From: Streptomyces alfalfae
GTDB lineage: Bacteria; Actinomycetota; Actinomycetes; Streptomycetales; Streptomycetaceae
NCBI RefSeq assembly: GCF_004127445.1
Contig: NZ_QEXM01000043.1
Location: 248,001 to 312,000, forward strand
Direction of reading: 5' to 3'
DNA: 64,000 nt
Position numbers and translations under genes: made by a program. This document shows, in pieces, positions 23,567 to 30,838 of the stretch. The stretch's first letter is position 1. Each line of letters begins with the position of its first letter. A model generated the notes under the pieces. It had not been told where the DNA came from and did not search any database. It saw only the letters and a list, made by a program, of their open reading frames with translations.

Positions 23567-25551
23567 TTGTCGAGCTCCAGGGTGGGGACGCGGCCGGCGA
23601 GTTCGATGCCGAAGACCTGTGCGTACAGGGACAGTTCGGCCTCCAGAGCGCGGGTCATCGTGTCGGCGCGACGGAAGCCGTGCCCCTCGCCCTCGAAGGC
23701 GATGTAGGCGTGCGACAGCCCGCGCCGCTCCGACCTGGCCAGGAACTCCTCGGACTGGGCGGGCGGGCAGACCACGTCGTCGAGGCCCTGGAGGAGCAGG
23801 AACGGCGCGGTGATCCGGTCGGCGTTCGCCAGGGGCGAGCGCTCCGCGTACCGTCCGGGGACCTCGGCGAACGGTCCCACCATCGACTCCAGGTAGCGCG
23901 ATTCGAGGTCGTGGGTGCCTCCGGAGGCGAACGCGGTGAGGTCGAGCACCGGGTAGATGATGGTGCCGCAGGCGTAGACGTCCGTGGTGGCGAGGGAGGC
24001 GGCCGTGGTCCAGCCGCCCGCGCTGCCTCCCCTGATCGCGAGCCGGTTCCGGTCGGCGGTGCCCTCGTCGGCCAGGGCGAGGGCGACGGCCGCGCAGTCG
24101 TCGACGTCGACGATGCCCCACTGCTCGCGCAGCCGTTCGCGGTAGGCGCGGCCGTAGCCGGTGGAGCCGCCGTAGTTCACCTCGACGACGCCGATGCCGC
24201 GCGAGGTGAAGTAGGCGATGGCGAGGTCGAGCACGAGGGGCGAGCGGCTGGTGGGGCCGCCGTGCGCCCACACCACGTAGGGCGGCAGCTCGTCGTCGGG
24301 CGCGGTGTGGCCGGGGTGGTGGGGCGGGTAGACGTGCGCGTGGATCTCGCGCCCCGCGGGGCCGAGGAAGGTGCGGATCTGCGGTTCCGGGTAGTACGCG
24401 GGGTCCACGGGGTCGCCGTGGGCGGCGCCGACGACGCGGGCGTGGCCGGTGCCGGTGTCCAGCTCCACGACCTCGTAGCCGCTGCGGGGGCTCGCGGCGA
24501 CGCCGAGCACCCGGGGGCCGTGCGCGGCGACGGTCGCCGCGAACTCCGTCCAGGGGCCCGCGGTGTCGACGACCTCGCCGGTCTCGGGGTCGAGTATGCC
24601 GAGGCCGGAGGAGCCCGTGCCGTGCACGACGGCGACGAGGCCGCTGTCGAGCGGCGCGAACCAGTTCAGGCCGATCTGCCAGAGCGGGCCGGCGAACTCC
24701 TCGTCGCGCGGGCAGAGCGGCCGTGCGCTCTCCGGGGCGTCCGGGGCGGCGCGGTACAGGTTCCACCAGCCGCTGCGGTCGCCGGCGAACAGCAGTCGCC
24801 CGTCCGGCGCCCACTCCACCTGGGCGATGGACTCCTCGGGGCCGCCCGCGAAGGTCCGCGCCCCGCCGAAGGCGCCGTCCGCGCGGACGTCGGCGACGAT
24901 CAGTTCCGTGCCGTCCCACGGCATCCGCGGGTGGTCCCAGGCGATCCAGGCGACACGGCCGCCGTCGGGCGAGAGCCGGGGTCCGGTGACGAAGCGGTGG
25001 CCGCCGTCGGAGAGTTCGCGCACCGCGGCCCGGTCGTCGGCCGCCGAGCCGTCGAGCGGCACCGCGGCGATCACCCGCCGCACGTCGGTGGGCGCCTCCC
25101 CGGTGAACTCCTCGCACACGCACCAGACCTCGCCGCGGTCGGCGTGGACCACCGGGTCGGCCCAGCGCAGCCCGCCGCCCACGTCGGAGCGCGGGGTCAG
25201 GGGGCGCGGCTCCGCGCCGGGGGTGTCGGGCTCGTACGCGTACAGGCGCTGGTCGGCGAAGTCGACGAAGACGAGCAGCGGCCCCTCGGGCCGGTCGGCT
25301 CCGGCCCAGGGGCGTCCGCCGTACTCCACGACGCGGCTGCGCACGTTCCACGGCGCGGGCAGCACGGTGCGCTCCTCGCCGTCGGGCAGGCGCCGCACCA
25401 GCGCGCGGCGGCCGGCCTCGGTGGGCCGCGGCTCGGTCCACCACGCCTCGGCGCCGACGTAGCCGACGTACGCCGGGGCGCCGTCGTGGGCGGCCGCCAG
25501 CTCGGCGTCGATCGGCGACGGCCATGATCCGTACGCCCGGGTCTGCTTCAT
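23563..25551 (-). CDS. S9 family prolyl oligopeptidase-type peptidase
   Basis: 662 residues. An N-terminal beta-propeller (blades with LSPDGGRVAWIAWDHPRMPWDG and WAPDGRLLFAGDRSGWWNLYR) precedes an alpha/beta-hydrolase domain with AIRGGSAGGWTTAAS (nucleophile Ser), LLLQGLDDVVCPPAQS (Asp) and FEGEGHGFR (His). No signal peptide, so it acts in the cytoplasm. The start ATG at 25551 is preferred because MKQTRAYGSWPSPIDAELAA is the usual family start and GAGAGGG precedes it; an ATG at 25575, 2 bp after the upstream stop, is possible. Co-directional and nearly overlapping with its neighbours. Confidence 0.9.
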   Translation of the reverse strand: MKQTRAYGSWPSPIDAELAAAHDGAPAYVGYVGAEAWWTEPRPTEAGRRALVRRLPDGEERTVLPAPWNVRSRVVEYGGRPWAGADRPEGPLLVFVDFADQRLYAYEPDTPGAEPRPLTPRSDVGGGLRWADPVVHADRGEVWCVCEEFTGEAPTDVRRVIAAVPLDGSAADDRAAVRELSDGGHRFVTGPRLSPDGGRVAWIAWDHPRMPWDGTELIVADVRADGAFGGARTFAGGPEESIAQVEWAPDGRLLFAGDRSGWWNLYRAAPDAPESARPLCPRDEEFAGPLWQIGLNWFAPLDSGLVAVVHGTGSSGLGILDPETGEVVDTAGPWTEFAATVAAHGPRVLGVAASPRSGYEVVELDTGTGHARVVGAAHGDPVDPAYYPEPQIRTFLGPAGREIHAHVYPPHHPGHTAPDDELPPYVVWAHGGPTSRSPLVLDLAIAYFTSRGIGVVEVNYGGSTGYGRAYRERLREQWGIVDVDDCAAVALALADEGTADRNRLAIRGGSAGGWTTAASLATTDVYACGTIIYPVLDLTAFASGGTHDLESRYLESMVGPFAEVPGRYAERSPLANADRITAPFLLLQGLDDVVCPPAQSEEFLARSERRGLSHAYIAFEGEGHGFRRADTMTRALEAELSLYAQVFGIELAGRVPTLELDK

Positions 25552-25577
25552 GTCCCTCTCGTCCCCCAATGTCATTC

Positions 25578-26942
25578 CTAGGCCGTACGCAGAAAGCGGT
25601 CGAGGACACGGACGCCGAAATGCAGTGCCTCGACCGGCACGCGTTCGTCGACCCCGTGGAAGAGCGCCTGGTAGTCGAAGCCCTCCGGTGTCCTGAGCGG
25701 CGAGAAGCCGTAGCCCGTGATGCCGAGGCGGGAGAACTGCTTGGCGTCCGTGCCTCCCGACATGCAGTACGGCACGACGTGCCCCTCGGGCGCGAACTCC
25801 TCGACGGCGGCGCGCATGCGCGCGTACGTCGGCGAGTCGACCGGCGCCTGCAGCGCCACCTCGCGGTGGTAGAACTCCCAGTCCACGTCAGGCCCGGTGA
25901 GCCGGTCAAGCGTGCTACGGAACTCTTCCTCGCCGCCGGGCAGAAAGCGGCCGTCGACGTAGGCCACGGCCTCCCCGGGGACCACATTGACCTTGTAACC
26001 CGACTGCAGCATCGTGGGATTGGCGCTGTTGCGGACCGTGGGCTCGACGAGCGCGGCGGTCGGGCCGAGCTTCTCCAGGAAGTCGTCCACGTCGAAGCCC
26101 GGCGCCTCGGGGTCGCCCTGGAGGCCGTAGAGCGCGCCGAGTTCGGCGAGCGCGGCCCGCACGGTCGGGGTGAGCCGCACCGGCCACCGGTGGTCGCCGA
26201 TGCGGGCGATGGCGGCGGCGAGCCTGCTCACCGCGTTGGCGCGGTTGACCTTGGAGCCGTGGCCGGCCGTGCCGCGCGCGGTCAGCTTGAGCCAGCCCGT
26301 GCCGCGCTCGCCGGCGGCGATGGGGTAGAGCTGGTTGCCGCGGCCGTCGTGGAAGGTGAAGGCCCCCGACTCGCTGACGCCCTCCGTGCAGCCCTCGAAG
26401 AGCGGGGCGTGCTTGTCGGCGAGGAATCCGGAGCCGTCGTCGGCGCTGGCCTCCTCGTCCGCGGTGAAGGCGACCACGATGTCGCGCCTCGGCCGCACTC
26501 CGGCGCGGGCCCAGCGCCGGACGACGGCCAGGATCATCGCGTCCATGTTCTTCATGTCGATCGCGCCGCGGCCCCAGACGACGCCGTCGCGGATCTCCCC
26601 GGAGAAGGGGCCCACGCTCCAGTCGGCGGCCTCGGCGGGCACGACGTCGAGGTGGCCGTGGACGAGGAGCGCGTCGGCGCCGGGGTCCGTGCCCTCGACG
26701 CGGGCGACGACGTTGGTGCGCCCGGGGCTGCGTTCGAGGAGCGTCGGCGTCAGGCCGGCCTCGGAGAGGCGTTCGGCGGCGTACTCGGCGGCGGGCCGCT
26801 CGCGGCAGTCGCCGTCGCCGCGGTTGGTGGTGTCGATCCGGATCAGCTCGGACGTGAACGCCACGACCTCGTCGAGCGCCCGCGCGTCCACCTGGTCATC
26901 GCCCCCGGACTCCCGGCCCCGCTCCTCGTCGTGCTCAGCCAT
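25578..26942 (-). CDS. M20 family dipeptidase/deacylase
   Basis: 454 residues. Metal ligands of the M20/ArgE/DapE family are seen: LLVHGHLDVVPAE (His, Asp), WGRGAIDMKNMDA (Asp), VVAFTADEEASADDGSGF (Glu-Glu), SESGAF, and a late YCMSGGTDAKQFSRLGI with HGVDERVPVE. A lid domain with LTARGTAGHGSKVN is in the middle. Such enzymes hydrolyse dipeptides or N-acyl amino acids. The start overlaps the D-aminopeptidase stop by 8 bp (ATGGCTGA). Part of the five-gene peptidase operon. Confidence 0.92.
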   Translation of the reverse strand: MAEHDEERGRESGGDDQVDARALDEVVAFTSELIRIDTTNRGDGDCRERPAAEYAAERLSEAGLTPTLLERSPGRTNVVARVEGTDPGADALLVHGHLDVVPAEAADWSVGPFSGEIRDGVVWGRGAIDMKNMDAMILAVVRRWARAGVRPRRDIVVAFTADEEASADDGSGFLADKHAPLFEGCTEGVSESGAFTFHDGRGNQLYPIAAGERGTGWLKLTARGTAGHGSKVNRANAVSRLAAAIARIGDHRWPVRLTPTVRAALAELGALYGLQGDPEAPGFDVDDFLEKLGPTAALVEPTVRNSANPTMLQSGYKVNVVPGEAVAYVDGRFLPGGEEEFRSTLDRLTGPDVDWEFYHREVALQAPVDSPTYARMRAAVEEFAPEGHVVPYCMSGGTDAKQFSRLGITGYGFSPLRTPEGFDYQALFHGVDERVPVEALHFGVRVLDRFLRTA

Positions 26943-27768
26943 ACTGCTCCTCCACGGCGGCAGAGGCGATCGTCGTAACCGCCTTGAAGGTACGGATTCC
27001 CTCGTACATCGTCTCGCTGTCGTAGGCGACCTTGCGCTCCCCCGTCCGGCGCACACCGGGGACGACGGTCGACGCCATCGAGAGGTGCTCGGCGTCGAAC
27101 TCGACCTCGACGGTGAACGGGCCCGCCGCCACCGGCTCCCGGCGGTTGGCGAGCGCGACGGCCTCCTTGGCGGCGGCGCGGATGTCGGCGGCGGTGCGGG
27201 CGGGGGTGCGGCAGACGGCCGCGTAGCGCGAGACGTGGTCCTTGACGGCGACCTTCAGCGCGCCGGGCGCGTAGCCGAGGGCGTCCTCGCAGGTCAGGTC
27301 GTCGCCGGTGACGAGCACCACGGGGACACCGAACTCGGCGACGACGTGCGAGTTCAGCAGCCCCTCGCTGGCGCGGACGCCGTTGACCCAGACACCGGTG
27401 ATCTGGTTGGCGAGGTAGGTGTGGGCGAGCACGCCCTCCATGCCCGCGCCCGCGTGGTAGCCGACGAACGCGATGCCGTCCACGTCGCCGTGCTGGACGC
27501 CCTCGACCATGGACAGCGACTTGTGCCGTCCGGTGAGCATCTCGGCCCGCTCGTCCAGCTGCTCCAGCAGGAGGTTGCGCATGGTCCAGTGGGCTTCGTT
27601 GACGAGCACCTCGTCGGCCCCGCCGTCGAAGAAGCCGAGCACGGCCGCGTTCACGTCCGAGGTGAACATCGACCTGCACCGTTCCCACTGGGCGGTGCCC
27701 GGCAGCACGTCGGCCGGCCAGGTCACTCCGGTGGCGCCCTCCATGTCGGCGCTGATGAGGATCTTCAT
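26935..27768 (-). CDS. M55 family D-aminopeptidase (DppA-like)
   Basis: 277 residues. MKILISADMEGATGVTW is the M55 signature with metal-binding DxE; VNEAHWTMRNLLLEQL and VGYHAGAGMEGVLAHT carry further conserved His/Asp/Glu residues, and TGDDLTCEDA follows. Bacillus DppA is a zinc-dependent D-aminopeptidase forming a decamer. The gene starts 11 bp after the GHMP kinase stop. Together with the M20, S9 and S66 genes it suggests processing of peptides containing D-residues or unusual linkages. These are metallo-enzymes, which is of interest beside a Zur-type site. Confidence 0.92.
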   Translation of the reverse strand: MKILISADMEGATGVTWPADVLPGTAQWERCRSMFTSDVNAAVLGFFDGGADEVLVNEAHWTMRNLLLEQLDERAEMLTGRHKSLSMVEGVQHGDVDGIAFVGYHAGAGMEGVLAHTYLANQITGVWVNGVRASEGLLNSHVVAEFGVPVVLVTGDDLTCEDALGYAPGALKVAVKDHVSRYAAVCRTPARTAADIRAAAKEAVALANRREPVAAGPFTVEVEFDAEHLSMASTVVPGVRRTGERKVAYDSETMYEGIRTFKAVTTIASAAVEEQYG

Positions 27769-27779
27769 GCTGCGTCACG

Positions 27780-28757
27780 TTACGCGTGGGGGCGGCCGCC
27801 CTTCCAGCCCGAGACGGTGTTCGCGGCCGTGTCGAAGCTCAGGGTCCGGTAGACCGCCACGGCGCCCGCGAGTTCCGCGCAGGCCCGGGCCGCCGCCGTC
27901 ACGCGCCGGGTGTAGGAGGGGTCGGTGGCGTCGAGCAGTATCCCGAGCGTCGTGCCGCTGTGGCCCACGGCGACGCCGAGGCCGCCGACCTCGCGGCAGA
28001 TGGCCCGCATGGGGTCGAGGGCGTGCTTGTGGCGCAGGGTCTGGTTCATCAGGGCGCTGCGCGTGGCGATCCTGCCGACCTCGGCGAGGTCCCTGGCGCG
28101 CACCGCGTCGGTGAGCCTGCCGAGCAGGTCGACGTAGGTGCGCCGGTCGGCGGCGGTGAACGGCTTGGGGATGCGGTTGAAGTCCACGGTGTCGACGGCG
28201 CCGCCCTCGTCGACGCCGACCACGGCCATGGCGGGCAGCGAGCCGAGGACCGAGCGGAGCCGGACGCTGCGGTGGTGGAAGGCGACGATCGCGGGGTAGA
28301 GCACGCCGTCGGTGGGCTCGATGCGGGCCAGGAGCCGTTCGATGCGGGCGGGCGGCATCGCGACGTCCAGGGCCCTGCCGACCGCGCGCGCGGTCGCCAC
28401 CAGGTCGGCGGAGGAGCTGGCGAGGCCCTTGCCCTCGGGGATCACGCTGCTGACGGTGAGCACCCCGCCGCGGGCGGGCCCGCGGGGCGCCGACGCGGCG
28501 ATCATCCGCGCGAGGCGCAGCGCCTTGGTCTTGCGCGGCGGCCACACCTCGATGGCGCCGGACGCGGAGCCCTCGCGGAAGGTGGCCATCGTCCAGCGGG
28601 CGACCGGCAGCGTCACGAGGAAGTCCCCGTCCGCTTCCGGGAGCACGCCCTGGAGCAGCTCGCCGAAGGTGCCGAAGGCGGTGCCCGTCCCCGTCCTCGC
28701 GGACGGCTCCCGACGGTGCGGGCGGGGCAGGACCGCGGCCTGATGGGACAGCTTCAC
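27780..28757 (-). CDS. GHMP-family kinase, L-threonine kinase (PduX)-like
   Basis: 325 residues. ATP-binding motif IPEGKGLASSSADLVATARAVG at about residues 100-120 is the GHMP PxxxGLGSSAA motif; GTFGELLQGVLPEADGDFLVTLP near the N-terminus and GLGVAVGHSGTTLGILLDA near the C-terminus match the PduX/propanediol-type L-threonine kinases. The start is GTG at 28757 with GAGAGGAG upstream. It is the first gene of the leftward operon and diverges from the PLP-enzyme gene across the Zur-like site. No cobalamin genes are near, so phosphorylation of serine, threonine or a related alcohol to feed the PLP enzyme is an attractive inference. Confidence 0.8.
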   Translation of the reverse strand: MKLSHQAAVLPRPHRREPSARTGTGTAFGTFGELLQGVLPEADGDFLVTLPVARWTMATFREGSASGAIEVWPPRKTKALRLARMIAASAPRGPARGGVLTVSSVIPEGKGLASSSADLVATARAVGRALDVAMPPARIERLLARIEPTDGVLYPAIVAFHHRSVRLRSVLGSLPAMAVVGVDEGGAVDTVDFNRIPKPFTAADRRTYVDLLGRLTDAVRARDLAEVGRIATRSALMNQTLRHKHALDPMRAICREVGGLGVAVGHSGTTLGILLDATDPSYTRRVTAAARACAELAGAVAVYRTLSFDTAANTVSGWKGGRPHA

Positions 28758-28817
28758 ACGACTCCTCTCGACTGCGCGGGGCGTACGGCTCGCCGCCCCG
28801 CGGGGGCCAGTGTGCCG

Positions 28818-28859
28818 ACCTTACCCGGTCTTGACAATCATTTTCATCTAGTGTGATGC
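28818..28859. promoter_or_regulatory. Zur-box-like palindrome with divergent promoters
   Basis: TGACAATCATTTTCA at 28832-28846 (TGAAAATGATTGTCA on the other strand) matches the actinobacterial Zur box (about TGAAAATGATTTTCA) with one base off. It overlaps a perfect -35, TTGACA (28831-28836), for the rightward operon, although the rightward -10 near 28854 is weak. On the minus strand TGAAAA (28846-28841), 17 bp, TAAGGT (28823-28818) is a plausible promoter for the kinase operon. One bound repressor would block both directions. It is the most AT-rich spot for several kilobases. Confidence 0.78.
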
Positions 28860-28914
28860 TCACGGCCTCTTCCGCTCCCAGTCCTGTCCCAGTCCCACCC
28901 GGGGGGTCCCAGCC

Positions 28915-29907
28915 ATGCACGCGCACATCGCAGAAGCGGTGAAGAAACCCGACCTGATATCCCTCGAACCCGGCCTGGCCTGCCTGCGGTTCGAGACCAT
29001 GAAGGTCTACTCGGCCCTCGGCGCCGTCCGGCACCTGCTCGACACCGGGGCGGTGCGGCCCGGCGACACGCTCATCGACAGCTCCAGCGGCATCTACGCC
29101 CAGGCCCTGGCGCTCGCCTGCCACCGCTACGGCATGAAGTGCCACATCGTGGGCTCCACGACCGTGGACCGCTCGACCCGCGTCCAGCTGGAGATACTCG
29201 GCGCCACCCTGGAACAGGTCGCCCCCTCCACGGACCTGCGGCTCGACCAGGAGGCGCGGGTGCGGCGCATCGCCGAGATCCTGGCCGCCAACCCCTCGTA
29301 CCACTGGATGCGGCAGTACCACGACGCCATCCACTACCGCGGCTACCGCGAGGTGGCCGAGTCGATCTGCCGGGAGATCCCCGCAGGCCCCCTCGCACTG
29401 GTCGGCGGCGTCGGCTCCGGGGCCTCCACCGGCGGCATCGTGAGCTATCTGCGGGAGTCGGGGCGGGATGTGACGCTGGTCGGCGTGCAGCCCTTCGGCA
29501 GCGTCACCTTCGGGTCCGAGCACGTCGCCGACCCGGACATGATCATCGCGGGGATCGGCAGCGCCATCGCCTTCGACAACGTCCGGCACAAGCTGTACGA
29601 CCGCGTGCACTGGGTGAACTTCGACTGCGCGGTCTCCGGCGCGGTCGCCCTGCTGCGCTCCAGCGGCATCTTCGCGGGGCTCTCGGCGGGCGCCGCCTAC
29701 CTCGGCGCGCTCTGGGAGCGGCGCAGGGACGACTCGCCCACCTACGTCTTCATCGCCGCCGACACCGGCCACCGCTACGTCGACAGCGCCTACGCCCGGC
29801 ACGAACAGGCCCCGGACATCGACACGTTGAAGCCGCACGAGATCACCTCGCTCGACGAGCTGCGCCTTCCGTGGTCCACCGCCGACTGGCCCGCCGTCGC
29901 GCCTTGA
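28915..29907 (+). CDS. Divergent cysteine synthase/SbnA-like PLP enzyme
   Basis: 330 residues of fold-type II (tryptophan synthase beta family). The candidate PLP lysine is K30 in RFETMKVYSALG, where classic cysteine synthases have NPGGSxKDR; the asparagine loop is replaced by DSSSGIYAQALAL (~57-66); GGVGSGASTGGI (~164-174) is the phosphate-binding glycine loop; GLSAGAAYLGAL (~255-265) matches the SSGA element near the pyridine nitrogen. So the fold is clear but the active-site loops are unusual, suggesting a substrate other than O-acetylserine. SbnA-type relatives join O-phosphoserine to an amino donor in metallophore pathways. First gene of the rightward Zur-linked operon. Confidence 0.82.
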   Translation: MHAHIAEAVKKPDLISLEPGLACLRFETMKVYSALGAVRHLLDTGAVRPGDTLIDSSSGIYAQALALACHRYGMKCHIVGSTTVDRSTRVQLEILGATLEQVAPSTDLRLDQEARVRRIAEILAANPSYHWMRQYHDAIHYRGYREVAESICREIPAGPLALVGGVGSGASTGGIVSYLRESGRDVTLVGVQPFGSVTFGSEHVADPDMIIAGIGSAIAFDNVRHKLYDRVHWVNFDCAVSGAVALLRSSGIFAGLSAGAAYLGALWERRRDDSPTYVFIAADTGHRYVDSAYARHEQAPDIDTLKPHEITSLDELRLPWSTADWPAVAP

Positions 29908-30001
29908 GGCCACCCCTTGAGGCCCCGCTTGCGGCCGCCTTGAGGCCCCCCCTTTTTTTCCGGCCATCCCTTTTCCGGCCATCCCCTCAGAGAGAACACA
30001 C
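29908..30001 (+). repeat. Short direct repeats between PLP enzyme and DUF364 genes
   Basis: The 94-bp gap holds three copies of CCTTGAGGCC-like sequence (29903 on, including the end of the upstream gene, then 29918 and 29940) and two copies of CCGGCCATCCC separated by TTTT, plus a CCCCCCCTTTTTTT run. Such homopolymer and repeat content is odd for this genome. No hairpin strong enough to call a terminator was seen. The GAGAGAAC before the ATG at 30002 is a weak ribosome site. Confidence 0.6.
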
Positions 30002-30838
30002 ATGTCACACCCCGCTCCCCAGACCGTCGCCGAGCTCACCGAGGCCGTCCTCGCCGGCGCCCACGGGCCCGATCCGGCCGAGCTGACCGTCACCAGCGCG
30101 TTCTGGCTGTACAACACCACCCGCCTCGCGGGCGGCGATGTCACCTACCACAACCACTACCTGCTGTTCCGCGTCGGCGACGCCTTCGGGGCCTGCTCCT
30201 TCGAGGCCGGTGAACTCGGCCCGGAGTTCTGCGAGAACGCCTCCGGGCAGCCCCTGGCCAAGCTGCTGCGCCACGAGTCGGCGCCCGTGCGCACGGCCGC
30301 GCTCGACGCCTATCTGGCCCGCGTGCGCCCGCACCGCGACGCCCCCGACGCCGAGCGCGTCATGCTGCCGACCGGCACGCCCGAGGTGCGCGCCGAGGCC
30401 CGTGACGCCGCCGTCGCCGGGCTGCTCGACATCGCACCCGGCGCCAAGGTCGCCCTCATCGGCGTCGTCAACCCGCTGGTCGCGGCGATACGCGAGCGGG
30501 GCGGCGTCTGTCTGCCCTGCGACCTCAACCTCCGCGCCACCGCCTGGGGCGACCCGGTCACCGACGACATGACCGAGGTCCTCGCCGCGGCCGACGCCGT
30601 GGTCGCCACCGGCATGACGCTCAGCAACGGCACCTTCGACCTGATCCTGCGGCACTGCGTCGAGCACGGCACGCCGCTGACCGTCTACGCCCAGAGCGGC
30701 AGCGCCGTCGCCCGCGCCTTCGTCGGCTCCGGCGTGACCGCGCTGAACGCCGAGCCGTTCACCTTCTCCCAGTTCAGCGCGGACGCCACGCCGATGTACC
30801 GCTACCGCGCCGCGATCGAGGACGGAGCCGCGGCGTGA
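30002..30838 (+). CDS. DUF364 (putative heavy-metal chelation) domain protein
   Basis: 278 residues. The N-terminal half resembles the DUF4213 enolase-N-like domain (SAFWLYNTTRLAGGDVTYHNHYLLFRVGDAFGACSF). The C-terminal half is a Rossmann-like DUF364 domain: GAKVALIGVVNPLVAAIRERG, VCLPCDLNL, then VVATGMTLSNGTFDLILRHC, whose GxTLxNGT block is the family hallmark. DUF364 proteins recur beside metal transport genes and have been suggested to bind metals, but no activity is proven. Cys/His residues suited to binding include CSFEAG, LPCD and RHCVEH. The MFS gene overlaps its stop (GTGA). Confidence 0.85.
   Translation: MSHPAPQTVAELTEAVLAGAHGPDPAELTVTSAFWLYNTTRLAGGDVTYHNHYLLFRVGDAFGACSFEAGELGPEFCENASGQPLAKLLRHESAPVRTAALDAYLARVRPHRDAPDAERVMLPTGTPEVRAEARDAAVAGLLDIAPGAKVALIGVVNPLVAAIRERGGVCLPCDLNLRATAWGDPVTDDMTEVLAAADAVVATGMTLSNGTFDLILRHCVEHGTPLTVYAQSGSAVARAFVGSGVTALNAEPFTFSQFSADATPMYRYRAAIEDGAAA

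Noticed and set aside
22637..25987. A 1116-codon open frame through the S66, S9 and M20 genes
   Set aside because: Only its last 309 codons are a real protein (S66). The rest is an Arg/Pro-rich shadow of the S9 and M20 genes in another frame, so it is not a fusion.
27780..28757. GHMP kinase as a cobalamin-pathway L-threonine kinase
   Set aside because: Sequence is PduX-like, but no cobalamin synthesis gene or B12 riboswitch is seen nearby and the context is metallophore-like; kept only as a family likeness.
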